DNA of 64,000 bases from Wuchereria bancrofti. Lineage: Eukaryota; Nematoda; Chromadorea; Rhabditida; Onchocercidae. The stretch is taken from NCBI GenBank assembly GCA_005281725.1, contig SSBO01000001.1, forward strand, positions 11,533,776 through 11,597,775, given 5' to 3'. Both the position numbers and the translations under genes were made by a program. Shown in pieces: positions 1 through 11,918 of this stretch; the stretch's first letter is position 1, and each line of letters opens with the position of its first letter. The notes under the pieces are model-generated. The model made no database searches. It was not told the origin of the DNA and was given only the letters and a program-made list of their open reading frames with translations.

Positions 1-67
1 TAATCAACAATTTCTAATATCTCAAATTACTCAAACAAATTATTTTAGATATTTTTACGTGTCAATA

Positions 68-1363
68 ATGTCGTTTTATCGTTATATTAACACACCTGCT
101 GGAGAATTCAGGTCTGAAACATCGTCTGAAATGTCTTTGCATTATTTAAGAGAGCAAGCATATTTTATATATCGTGAAGAACAAGCAATATATCGTAAGC
201 ATTTTCATATTTTCTTTTTTTTTTGTAGGATTAAAATAAATACTTGAATATTTTGAAATTTAAAATAAAATGGCTTATTCTTTTCAAAGATAAATGAAAA
301 TTTTTTTTTATGTTTGTTCAAAATGGATGCAACATATTTGATTGTAAGTCTAGAAAACTGCTAAGCACAAGTTTTACTTCTTTTCATTCATTTTGCATTG
401 ATAAATCTCAAAGAAATCAAGAAATTGAATGATTAGTGAAAGATTCAGTACTTAATAATTAATTGATAATTAATAAAATCTTTAATTTTTAATATGAAAT
501 ATCCATTTTCTCTATAATATTGTAAATATTTATTTCAGGTAATCCAATACTGATGCAATTGTATGCAAATCGTGATAGATTTTGCTTTCCTACATCATCA
601 TTCGTATATTATTTTAATAATATAATTACTTTATCACCGGAGAGATATAATGAATCACGTATAGCGTTAAATACTACTTCTCGCTATCCTATCACGTTAA
701 CAACGGAAACGTTCTGTTACACGCGACCTATATCTACTACGATGCAATTTAGTCAACAATCTCAAAGTATAAGTAATACTGAATATATTGAAGCGACATT
801 TCCGCCGCCATCTTCATCACCACCTGCTTCATTTTTTACTCCACCTAATATGTTTCAGGTAAGTTACAAATATCCATATTCATTATTAATGATTATATAT
901 TTCTTTTTTTTTTTTTTGTTCCTTATAATTGTAGCAATAGTTTGCTAATGAAGAAAAATTTATAAAAATTAGTTGTAAAATTATCTCCTCTAATTAAATT
1001 TTAAATTGATATCGTTAAATTATTATTCTTAAGCTGTTGTTTTTTTTTTTCAAATTACTTAAAATATTCAAGAAAGGAGGACATTTGTTTAGCTATGTTG
1101 TAATATCAACAAACTTTATCACTCAAATGTTCTGTTAAGATGTTCAAATATCTTAGCTTTGCATAATTTATGATAGTGGAGAAATAGTTGACAGATTCAG
1201 CTACAATTGACAGTCTCGAATGATCTCATTGCTAATTTTATTGTTGAATATTCATAAATAACTTTTATATATCAAAATATTTCAATTTAACCTATTATAT
1301 TTTGTATTTTTATTTCATATTTTATCCCATAATTTCTTCTAGTATTTACAGCAAGAAGTGTAA
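68..1363 (+). CDS. Small Ser/Thr/Pro-rich orphan protein, 3 exons
   Basis: I do not recognise this protein. The model joins 68-194, 539-858 and 1343-1363 and gives 155 residues; phases 1 and 0 close exactly. The start is the ATG at 68, just after TTTTAG (43-48), which could be a trans-splice acceptor or an internal one, so upstream exons outside the window cannot be excluded. The N-terminal third is rich in Tyr, Arg and Glu; the rest is Ser/Thr-rich with a proline cluster (FPPPSSSPP) near residues 128-136. There is no signal peptide or membrane segment. The last exon codes only YLQQEV and stop after TTCTTCTAG; a second in-frame acceptor (TTTACAG, ending 1351) lies inside it. The middle exon is firm (good acceptor and GTAAGT donor, long open frame); the tiny last exon is inferred. 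Confidence 0.5.
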
Positions 1364-2889
1364 ACTAAAATAGATAGTGAAAAATTGATAGTGTGACATG
1401 GACAAATCAATGAATGACATCAATATGAAGGTAAAAATAAATGGTAAATGATAATGGTTCATTGAAGCAAAGAAAAGAATTAAGTGATTAAATAAGATGT
1501 ATTACTTAGCAAATGATTATTAGAAAAAAAAAATAAAGTAGCTAAAAATAGATAGTAATAAATATTTCTTAATTTTAATTTTCAAATGTCATTACTGTAA
1601 AATGAGTACAAATATTTATGCATTAGTATTATTTGATGTTGTATAAAAACAAAATACTATGAGCAAATGTTTATGTATCACAATGAAAAAAATTGAATGG
1701 CGAAGTAATGTACGTTGAAGAATATAAATTGTTTAGCACATTTTGTATATGTATTAACTACAGTGAAATAGAATAGATAGCAATTATTTTCTCAATAGGA
1801 TAGTATAATTGAGAGATTATTTACATTATCTTCATAAATTACATTTCGTATGAAATTTAATCAGGAATTTCATCATGTATAAAAATTATGATGACGAGAT
1901 GTAATGGAACGTACTTCTTGAAGATCAAATAAACTGGGAAAACAATGATATGAATTCAGATGGTATCAACATCATGATGAGATTAATTAATTAATTAGAC
2001 AAAGATTTGAGTAATTGATGCAGAATGCCGCTGAATTTTCGAGTATATTTGTGTATCACATTCATCCACATGAAGAATCAGGTATTTCAGAATATCATCA
2101 TACATTAGGCATAGATTCTGTGATGGATATCAAAATTGTATTAATAGTTTAATAGTGAATGCATGATAGCATCAAATGTAGTAGCGCTTTTTCTTTTTGG
2201 AACAAATGTCATATTTCCAGACCACTGTACAGGATACTTCAATTTATTCCGAAGAAAACGATCATATTTTGTGTCATTGTAGATCTTTTATGAGGAAAAT
2301 ATATTGACTACAACCATACAAAGTAATCAGTATGTTTGATTCACAAAATAGCAATATTATAGGATTTCAGGGATACGATTGAAGTAATATCCGCATAAGC
2401 TCACTCTTCGTTATCAACAGTAACTGAAAATTTGCCTACCTGTGGTTTTTATAAACTTACATGGAGAAAAATGAACAGTAAAATAGAAGAAAAACAGCGG
2501 ATTTATTTGTACGATCAGAAATATTGGATTCAAGTCAACAGTAACCAATTCATACAGTATTGTAATTTAATTTCGCAGAATTTTAAAAGAATAAATAAAT
2601 TTGTGGTACAAATCTCAAAGACAAGTATTTCAAGAACAATCACAAGCTTAAGAACCTATTTACCATACATAGAAGACACACTTTAAATAATACTTCGGAA
2701 CATGTGTGGTATAGCAAAAAATCTATATTAGACTTTGAATTGAAATACAGGACACAGAAAATTTAATTCCAAATACACAAATAACATACCGAATTTCTAA
2801 ATAAAATAGAAGTTCAAAGCAGAATTCTAGCTTTGAATTAAATGTTCAAAAAGTCCATTTCAACAACTTTCATATCTTATTCAGTGCAC
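1364..2889. other. Intergenic stretch with possible decayed coding sequence
   Basis: No gene could be modelled. The stretch has fewer poly-T and poly-A runs than neighbouring non-coding DNA and contains isolated protein-like open stretches, for example 2220-2280 after TTTCCAG and 2432-2686 (about 84 residues, rich in Ile, Asn, Lys and Gln). Stops interrupt every attempt to join them. It may be an eroded gene or a long 3' region of the two convergent genes. Confidence 0.3.
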
Positions 2890-5800
2890 CTAAACTTTTG
2901 GTGATTCGTGTGACAATCGCTCCACGTCATTGAAACGCACTGCCGTGCCTCCTCCAGCAGTTGGGATACACTCCCCCTAAAAGGAAAAACTTCATTGATC
3001 AGTTTTCATTATTTTTTTTTTCGAAAACAATTATAGAAAATACCGAAAAGAACTTTTTTTATTATTTAGAGGAATAATTCATATACACCTGGTAATAAAT
3101 TATTGAAACTGATAGCCCATAGTTAAAGTTTGGTGTTTACTTGCGCATAATTCCTATATCAGTAGAAATGCATTGAAATGAGTAACTAAACACGACAATT
3201 GAACAATCTTAGCGAATAAACTTTATGTTTTAAATGCATAACCTCAAATCCTGAATCATTTACTTTATGCTTGTAAATCTTTGACTTTTTACCTTTTAAT
3301 CGCAAAAGCAAGTAGAAAACAAAATATGTTTCAAAGAGAGGTTAAAAAAGAATACCTTAACAACCTGTGTAGTGAGATGACCCTCTTTATCAACCTCCTG
3401 ATGTGTCAACACATAATCAGAGCATTTTTTCAGTTCTTCCGCACTCAATTTATTCCTCGTTTTAGAAAATTTCGGCATTCGTGGCTGCAAGATCGTCCCT
3501 TCCGGAATACGATTTCGAGGCTGATGATCAATCACTCTACTGTTCGCACTTTTGGATCGTCTATGAAATCGAGCATTATAATAACCGGTGCGAGTTTTTG
3601 CTAAAGCCTAGAAACAGACCATTTGGTTATTGGACCAGATTTTAGTGAATGCTATAAATATTTTATTTCAAATTTGCTCCATCTATTAAAATTATTTTTG
3701 TAGTCTCAATCAAACTTGCATTTTGATTCGCAGTTCGAGCTTCCCACTTCTGTCTTGCAAGTGCAACACGGTGAGGTGTTGATAATTCTTCATTCGGCGC
3801 AGTCTTAAAAAATAAATTTTACACAACATCATTACTTTAAATCGTAACAATGTTCTCAATTCGGTTAGCTGAATATTTATCTATAACAATTAGTATGCTT
3901 TCTGTTCACAAAATTTTTAGAAAAGAATTTCTCTACATATCCAATTAACAGAACATTATCTGGGTTTAATTTTAAAAAATCGTTACAATCTGTCACTAAA
4001 ATAATGTAATAAAAATTTGAAATTTAATTTATGCAATAAAAAGCTAACCTTGGCATCACTGATCAAATCACCACCATCTACTGTGACCGTATTATGAATA
4101 TTTTCAATGCTTTTGAAACGCCTAGTTGATGAAACAAGTGGTCTTTCACATATTTCACGTACCTTAAATTTCAACAACACATAAAAATGGAGATCGACAC
4201 AAAATTTCAATCAACACATCATCATTCCACTTCTTTGTAAAATCATTAACCTGATGAAGTGTTTTTTCCTTTTTACGAAGCTGTTCCTGATATAATCTTT
4301 CACGTCGTCTATGTTCCTCCTCTTGATTTAACTTCTCGTTTTCTTCCGACTCACAACGCTCCAAACGTTGACGTAAATTCAAGTTTTCATGCTACAAGCG
4401 AAGCGTTTTTTTTTTTGTGCCGAAGCATGAGAAAAAAAAAATTAATTCGCGAAGAAGGACAACGAACTATTGTAATTTGAGCAAAATGAGAGTTTACCCG
4501 CATTTGTTTCATCTTATATGTCAATGTTGATAAAAGTCGTTCCGTTTCATCCCTCTCCGCTTCAAGTTGTTGAATGCGCACTTCTTGCAAATCAACAGTA
4601 CACAAGGCTCGTTGCAAGTGTTGCTCCATTTCAGCCGCTGTAGCAAATAAGCATTTATCTCTGATATTTTTTAAACACTAAATTGCAAAAAAAAAAAAAA
4701 AAAAAACCAAATTGCACGACAAGCAGATTTCCTTAAGTAAATAAAAATATAACATAACGTAAAAAAAAGTGAAAAATATAATATAGCAACATATCAATAG
4801 CATTGACAACAGTATTGTCTAATACGACTGTAAATAATTCCATTAGGGTATTCCGATACTATCAGAGATTTGGATATTCGACATAACAATGACATCTCAG
4901 ATCAGATTTTCTGAAGGAAAAAAAAAACGAATGCATATAAAACACGATAAAAAATTACCTCTACGTTCAAATATTGCATGCAAAGAACTATATTCCTGTG
5001 CACTGTGCTGATAATAATCGCGTAACCGAGCAATTGACTCTGCATCTGCCGAGCCAGAAACAGTGAATGGTGGTGGTGATGGGAAGGATAATACTGTTTT
5101 CTTCTAAAGACAGAAGATAGAACATACATTTCCAAAACTTGCTATCAAATAATTTAAAAATAGAAATAAAAACAATTAAGCTAACCGAGGCATGTATAGG
5201 TCCTAATTCGTTTAACCATTTCAGGAAATCACGACGACTGACTGGGAAACCGGATTCAGACGGTGGCATGATTTCGTTCCCTTCTGAAACTGCAATATCC
5301 TTTGATAGCTGCGCAAAATTTAACACACCCTGAAATGCAAACTGTCATATAAACAAAGCAGATATTGTAATTTGAAACTGTAATAGTTTTTAAGGTTGTC
5401 GAGCTTAATAACAATGTGATAAGGCAAAATAATAAAGTGTGGCAAGCTGCTTACCTGATTCTCACTGAAATCCTCGGGTTTTGGATTCAGACAAATAATC
5501 ATGCGCACTTTCCCAGTTCCTTCGAAAAAATTTTTAAATAGATGTGTTATTTTCGATTCTCTATACGAAACTGCAACTGCTTTATCACGCAACTGATTGT
5601 CCCTATAATCTTAATTTTTTTTTCTCAACCGAGATATGTTCACAATTCTGTTTTGCGCTTCTTATTTTAGCCAAGATATGATTCTCAAACACTACTATTA
5701 TTACCAGTACTACTATGAAAGTTTAATAATATGATACATTATCAAGGATTTCGTCGTTGAATTTACATGCAAAAATTTTGGAGCGTATATTCGGTTAGCT

Positions 5801-8613
5801 TTATCTACATAACTCAGTACAATATTTGGATTTTCTAATATGCTTAAGATAATGAATATTTAAGTAATAACATCTTTCTGTAAAAGTTTGCCACTTACCG
5901 TAATTTCTCAAAGCACTGACGAAGAACTGAAAGTCCTTGATTTATTTTACCACTTTCAATAAGGCGTGCTCCTTCATTTCCTGTTCTTTTTGTCCGTTCC
6001 GACCCAGCCAGGTCAACTAATGATAACTGGCTAACATGTATCTATGACAAACACTTTATCTATTTCGATAACATTCAAGATGTCTTTATATATATATATG
6101 TATATACAGGTTCCTATACTAAATGGATTAAATACCTTAGTAGGATCCGCATCAGGATAACACGTATTTGGAAGACAAGAAGCCATTACCACACGAATGT
6201 TAAATATAGAATGTGATCGACTACTCTGTTTATTCAATAACGTATCACCAACACGACGTCTTTCTTGTCCTGAAAAGTGAGAATCAATATTATCAAAATT
6301 ATTCACCATTCAATGCGATACATCTTTAGATAGTAACACCATTAAATTTCGGGCAAGTTGATAGAATTAGATGAAGTACAAAAATATATACTATTAATAA
6401 ATTTTTGCAATATACTGACTTTTCTACTTAATTCACATAATGATCAAACTGTCTACAAATTAAATGTAAAGGTAAGAGGCAGGAGAAAAGGTGAGAAAAG
6501 TTTTCAAAAGATTGTGTTTTTCGAACTTTGGTTTTTCTTAAATGTCACAATTCTGCTAATAACCAAGGTGTTTCGAAGCGAAGAACTGAATTCGATTGAG
6601 AGATCTGTATATTAGATTGAACAACGGCATACATATGCAGCACAAATATATGTAAATATATGACCTAATTAAAACCACTTACCTCGGTAAAACTGTTCTA
6701 ATGCTTCATCACTTGAATCCACTTCAACTTCAGTTGTATTGCCCACGTAAAACATGTTATTGGCACCCAGTTTGATATCCTTACCAGACAGTGTTCTAGA
6801 AACTGATGATTTGGAATTTGTCAATAATTGACCAAGCCAAAAATACAAGAATGCCTCGTCAAGTTATGACGAGCGACTTCACTTTCATATCTATATAAAA
6901 CGTTTTTTTTTTCTTCCCTTTCAATATAGTAAAAGATAAGAACAGAAATTTATCCTTGCTTAATTGTCAGTGACACGCTACAAAAAAATTAAAGCAAAAC
7001 TTACCTAGTACCATCTGCCTTGAGTAGCGGTTCTTCAAGAAGGTCGTAACAAACTTCATTATAAATTTCAATATATGAAACGAACACTGCACAAGCCAAA
7101 TCCGGATTAGCACCGCTAACCTAAATCTTTCTTATTTGATTTGAATAAAAAGCATATCACAATATTTTAGAGATTATCAGGATAATAACACTAAAACCAC
7201 CTTTTAACTAAAACATATCTTTTTTTAAAGATCATTGCTTAAAAATCGTTGATATAATACAATCAGAAACTTAGTCAAAAGAGCGTTGTATGAAATCAAA
7301 AATCACCCTTCGACGTTCAACATAGCGATTTGCTAATTCAACTCCAATATCGGAACGTTCGAGCTCCAAGCGTCGTCGTGCAAGTGCTGATTCAAACTCA
7401 TCACGCACATTAAAACCATTACGCCCATCTGGTTTGAAAACACATTTATCTACGCGGTTGATCAAAGAATTGAATATGACATCAAGAGTACGTGGAAGAA
7501 TTCCAATCGACTCTTCCTATAAAAGCTACTTTGAAACACTTTAATGAAAACAATGAAATATACTATAGTTAGATTTCTAAGCACTGAAATGAAAAGAAAT
7601 CCGATGTTTTCAAAGGAGTTAATCCACGAACATTTGAAATACCATTGAAGTCAAATACAACACTGAGATGTCAGAACTGAACATGTGTTAATGTTATAGT
7701 AACATAAGAAACAATACAGTAAAGATTTGGTTTTTATACTGGAACGAAAAGTTAAAGCAATCACTTCGGTATTTCCAGTCATTGTGTAAGTTTTACCACT
7801 TCCAGTTACTCCATAAGTAAAAAGTAGTGAATTCTTTCCACGGATCAGATTTTCGATCAAATCCAAAGCAGTACGCTCGAACACGACCCGCTGACTATCA
7901 CTGTCGTCAAAGACGTATGAAAATTCGTAAGTAGCTTCCAACTGCAAATTACTTGGCTAAAGTTCAGTGATATGATGTATCTAAATATTTGTGAATAGAA
8001 AGCAGCTAGATAGCTATCGCACTACAACTTAATATGCTAACAAAAGTTTGATCAAACAATCAATTAAGAAAAACTCAACAGCCTAGACACATACTACAAC
8101 TCAGAATATAGAAGCCCACATATCACATTCCACTCATTTTAACAACAACTGATCCGACTAATAAGATTAGAAAAAAGATCTTTTTATTACCGGCACACCG
8201 TTCCTGGACTGCATAGAAGCAGGTTGAACAAATCGAACATGCTCATCATCGATTGGTATCACGCAAGGATCGTCGCCTTTATATGGACATAAACGACAAA
8301 CTACTTCCACATTTTCTTTATGATCCGTCCGTTTACCCCCTCGTCGTGAAGGTGTTCCAGGACGTCTAAAATATTTAACTAATTGCTTTTAATGAACAAA
8401 TAACTCATGAGAGGACTTCGTCTTCTTACCTATTTCTAGTTTCTCCTCCATACCAAATAAACTTTTCCAAAAATAACCCATTTCGAAGATTTTCAAATAC
8501 ATATACCTACGAAACCTACCCTATCCTTCTTAAAACTTCCCTAGCTGAAGTGAAATTAAAATATGTATCGTCAGTAAATAAGTCAAGAAAACATACTTCC
8601 GTGAATTTACCAT
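2890..8613 (-). CDS. zen-4: Kinesin-6 motor of centralspindlin (ZEN-4/MKLP1/KIF23)
   Basis: Plus-end-directed kinesin-6 that, with the RhoGAP CYK-4, forms centralspindlin and bundles midzone microtubules for cytokinesis. Seventeen exons, all phases closing: 8597-8613, 8191-8365, 7765-7956, 7307-7516, 7005-7120, 6683-6795, 6136-6269, 5899-6041, 5455-5602, 5186-5329, 4959-5103, 4498-4637, 4251-4391, 4049-4162, 3716-3803, 3356-3600, 2890-2976. The product is 783 residues; C. elegans ZEN-4 is about 775. Motor signatures: P-loop GVTGSGKT (about residue 113), [18 protein letters not shown], and the family-specific stretch [20 protein letters not shown] charged coiled coil follows (4960-4637 and on). 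RRSKSAN (exon 3356-3600) matches the Aurora B/14-3-3 site of MKLP1. The C-terminus (THQEVDKEG, then [12 protein letters not shown]) is the MKLP1 Arf6-binding region. The start rests on a 17-nt first coding exon giving MVNSRK, like MSSRKR of ZEN-4. Confidence 0.93.
8597..8613 (-). other. zen-4: 17-nt first coding exon of zen-4
   Basis: ATG plus 14 bases ending at a GTATGT donor. It supplies the two bases needed by the next exon, which opens in phase 2 at 8365. The encoded N-terminus MVNSRKRPGTP resembles the start of C. elegans ZEN-4, which supports this otherwise hard-to-see exon. Confidence 0.75.
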
Positions 8614-10378
8614 TCAGTCCAAGAACTTTCGACAATGTGTTAGAATGTTTTTACTGAAAAAATACCTGAAAAGAGTATAACTGAATACTACTTGTCCACT
8701 ACTAATGAAGACAAAAAATCTCAGACCCAATTACTTTATTATTCCATTATCCTTCATAAATTTTATTCTATTATTCCATGTTTGCATTTCACATCGCACA
8801 ATCATGCAATAATTCTTCATTATAAATGAAGATATAATGGCCTGATCTTTATCGAATATTAAGAAAATCTTCAACTAGTAACATATTCTCTCGCACCACA
8901 GCAATCACCACGATAGTCATATGAGGGTTATTCGTTTAAAGAGGTATACAGAAGCTATCATTAATACATACATATATATGATCACTTCTTTCGTTTTACA
9001 TGTAAAAACAAACGAAGAGAAAACCAAGACATACGTGGAATACATTACGTAACAACATACCAGCACCTCACGTACCCACTCCTCTCCCTTCCCGCCTCCA
9101 CGCAAATTAAACAAACCACCTTTCCATATAAATTTGAATCGCATCTCCTGGCGCTTAATATCGTAATCGTTCGGTTGCTAATCAGAATTTCGTTGCGAAA
9201 CCAATCAAAGTTCAATTAGTTGAAATTGAACTGAACGGACGGATGGATGGCATATACTGTTTGTTTACTCGGCAGAACTGATGTATTTTTTTAATTTATA
9301 TAACTTCCACGAAATCCCGGGACTTCCCCAAACAATTTTTCTTTTCTATTTTCCTTTTTACAATTTGGTTTGAGAGTATATTCCGAACTAATTGCTAAAA
9401 AATTAGATTATAAGGAAAACGAATTATCTAAGCCGAAAATTAAATGTATTGAAATGAAAGATAGCAATTCCCTCATATTGCCACATATTTTGGGGTATTT
9501 TGTAAATTTACATTTTGCAAAATTTCAAAAAAAAAAAGAAAAAAACTAACCAATAAATTCTGATTTGTTTGTTACGACAACTCAATGATAGACAAAAGCT
9601 TCAGCATTGCATTCACTTTGTATCTATGAAATATATCTTGTTTTTTTCTTAAATTTTTCAAATTTCTGAATAAACCAAAAGAAAGTTTCCAAACAAAATT
9701 TGAAATTATATTTATTACATTGCCAAAACAACATTATCAGTTGTTTTTCAGATTTATTTTCATTTTTTTTCATAAATTAGACGCAATGAAATAATTAAAA
9801 AATTTTTCACACTCCTAAAAACTATCATTTAATATTCAGTTATTTCCAATATTTCATTTTATATAATCATTTCGTGATCCAATTGTTGTTACACTAATAC
9901 CTGTCCAATATTTACGCATTCATCAAAATTTTTGACTTCTATAAGAAACATAACAAAAAAAAAGAAAAAAAAACAATCCAATTAAGTTATTACTTTTGAT
10001 TTGATAACTTTGATAAATTAATTTTCATTTTCACTTGAAAACAACAAAAAAAGATTATTGGACCAATTTGAAATGAAACATTGAAAGAGTGCTCACGAGG
10101 CTCTTGGTAGATTAATCAAAGATTCCAATTATATTTCAGTTCTCAGTTAAACATTTTACAATACTCTTATAGAAAAAACAGATTGGATAGAACAAAGATA
10201 CCCAATTTATGTAAAATTTGAATATATGATAAAAGGAATTAACTGATATTTTCTTTAAATTTCTTATTTCTATCATCTTTTGTTATAAAAAAAAATAAAT
10301 ATTCAGTTCAGGAAAAATAAATGCTTTTTCTCATTAGAATTTCAAAAATGTTTTAAAAGATAAACGATAATGCTTAGC

Positions 10379-10430
10379 TTTAAAATACACCATATGTTTA
10401 AACTTATTTAAACATACGGTGCATTTTAAA
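10379..10430. repeat. 24-bp-arm hairpin
   Basis: Arms 10379-10402 and 10407-10430 are reverse complements over 24 bases with two mismatches, around a 4-base loop. The equivalent position in copy 2 (14523-14582) also forms a hairpin around ACCATATGTTT, with a longer spacer. It may be the remnant of a small terminal-repeat element. Confidence 0.7.
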
Positions 10431-10882
10431 AATAAATTAAACATATCATGCTTACGGGTGGACAAGAAGATAAGATCAAGAAGATAATCAGAAGTGTTAT
10501 ATTACAAGATAAGATAATCAAAAATATCGACTGGTCAAATAAAATAAACCAGAACTGACGAGATTGGATAAGCAATCACTCGTTGTTTGCCGTTGTATGA
10601 TCAATCAATCGTTTTGCTGATTTAGATTAGACTGATCAATCATTGGTTGGCAAGATGAGATAATTTAAAAAAAATTGTCTAAAATAGAGAACACAAAAAA
10701 GAGCAAAAACAAAAAAAAAAGAAAAGAAAGAGAATAATTCAATGTAAGTAATATTAGACTAAAGAAAAATACAACGAATATGTGAGTAAAAATATTTGCA
10801 ATACAATTTATTTAATTTGTATTATGGTTTGGAGAATTTGTGGCATTTAATGTTTGCGACAACATATTTTAGAGTTAATATT

Positions 10883-11023
10883 TTATGCAAATACTTGTTT
10901 TTCACAAACAAAATGTGACACAGTGTAACTTTTACAATCTTCTGAAATCCATGAACCATTTGTTAGTAATATAGCGCAGTGTTGCGATGGATTACGAAGT
11001 GAAAGTTTTGAAAATGACAGAGT
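10883..11023 (-). pseudogene. Duplicated 3' fragment of the C-type lectin exon
   Basis: Copy of the last 141 bases of the lectin gene's final exon (15425-15565) including the stop codon. The reading frame is intact, with amino-acid changes such as Asn to Tyr after EDCKS and Lys to Glu and Ala to Val near the end. No upstream exons of the lectin gene accompany it; similarity stops at 11023 where the zinc-finger array begins. It is therefore a stranded exon fragment, not a gene. Confidence 0.8.
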
Positions 11024-11030
11024 ATATTTC

Positions 11031-11252
11031 ATGCATATGATTTGTTTTATAACACATAGAAAAACGCACGGTCAGCCTTTCATCTGTGAATGCAGAGTGC
11101 CTGGTTGTGGGCGGACATTCGACTATGAACCAACATTTTACAATCACAAGCAAACGCATGAGTCTCATCTTCAGTGTGAGTGCTGTGACAAATTTATCAC
11201 CAGGAATGCACTGCATTGGCATAAGAAGAGCTGCCAAATAAAACCTCATTAG
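11031..11252 (+). pseudogene. C2H2 zinc-finger module A
   Basis: Open frame with part of a first finger (THRKTH), a complete C2H2 finger (CRVPGCGRTFDYEPTFYNHK, then QTH; spacing C-x4-C-x12-H-x3-H) and a third with C-x2-C but one residue fewer before HKKSC. The stop matches the intact module at 11919-12175. The left side is cut off at the duplication breakpoint, so the first finger lacks its cysteines. Probably a non-functional fragment. Confidence 0.65.
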
Positions 11253-11544
11253 TTTGCAAATTTAACAGAATTTTAAGCAGGTATGTCAGCCTGAAAAAGA
11301 ATGCATGAGAAATGTGTTATGAAATATTTGTGACCGCTGAGTGACAATACAACTGAAAATTCACAATTGCACTTTTTATTGCAACTATACACGAAAATAA
11401 TTAAGCAACTTCTTGTGATATAAATTATATGAAATAAGATTATTTCATAGGAGTGATATTTTTATGATTTATCAGATTACTTAATTAGCTACAACCGTAA
11501 CAGAATGGCAATTGCAAAAACAAATAACACAGTCGTTTTTTAGG

Positions 11545-11779
11545 CGAAAGAAGCTAAGAATGCCTTTATCGCGGATGTGCTATGATCACGAAAAGTTACA
11601 ACGAATATGCAACACATAGGAAAACTCACGGTCAACCCTTCATCTGTGAACGCAGAGTGCCTGATTGTGGGCGGACATTCGATCATGAATCAACATTTTA
11701 CAATCACAAGCAAACACATGAATCTCATCCTCGGTGCGAGGGTCATGGGCAGCTGCCACGTATTGAGTGCGCGATATGA
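11545..11779 (+). pseudogene. C2H2 zinc-finger module B, degenerate
   Basis: Second direct copy. The first finger (CLYRGC..., then THRKTH) is still recognisable, but the second has lost its first zinc-binding Cys of the CRVPGC motif (now RRVPDC), and the third has lost its cysteines (EGHGQL) and ends early. It is flanked by the same spacer as the other modules. Confidence 0.65.
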
Positions 11780-11918
11780 GAAAAAGTATGCCGCATCTCA
11801 TGATTGTGTCAAATGAGCTTTGTATTGTGACTCTGTGGTCACAAATGTTTCATAACACATTTCACACGCATTCTATTTCACGCTGTATACCTGTTTAAAA
11901 TTCTACTAAATTTGCAAA

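Larger units (their letters stand above)
8971..11023. repeat. Segmental duplication, copy 1 (zen-4 side)
   Basis: Direct copy of 13261-15565. Shared landmarks include the stretch beginning ATGATCACTTCTTTCG (8979 and 13288), the stretch beginning TTTATTACATTGCCAAAACA (about 9713 and 13520), and a block ending abruptly at 11023 and 15565 (offset 4542 there). Identity is high but clearly below 100 percent. Copy 1 has about 485 bp (roughly 9218-9702) missing from copy 2; copy 2 has about 310 bp (14040-14350) and 430 bp (14585-15010) missing from copy 1. Copy 1 begins in the upstream flank of zen-4 and ends inside a copy of the lectin gene's last exon, so it looks like a tandem duplication with other DNA at the junction. 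Confidence 0.85.

Noticed and set aside
859..948. Hydrophobic tail (poly-Phe, Leu, Ile) continuing the first gene's exon
   Set aside because: It is intron read-through: a GTAAGT donor ends the exon at 858 and the phenylalanines come from a poly-T run.
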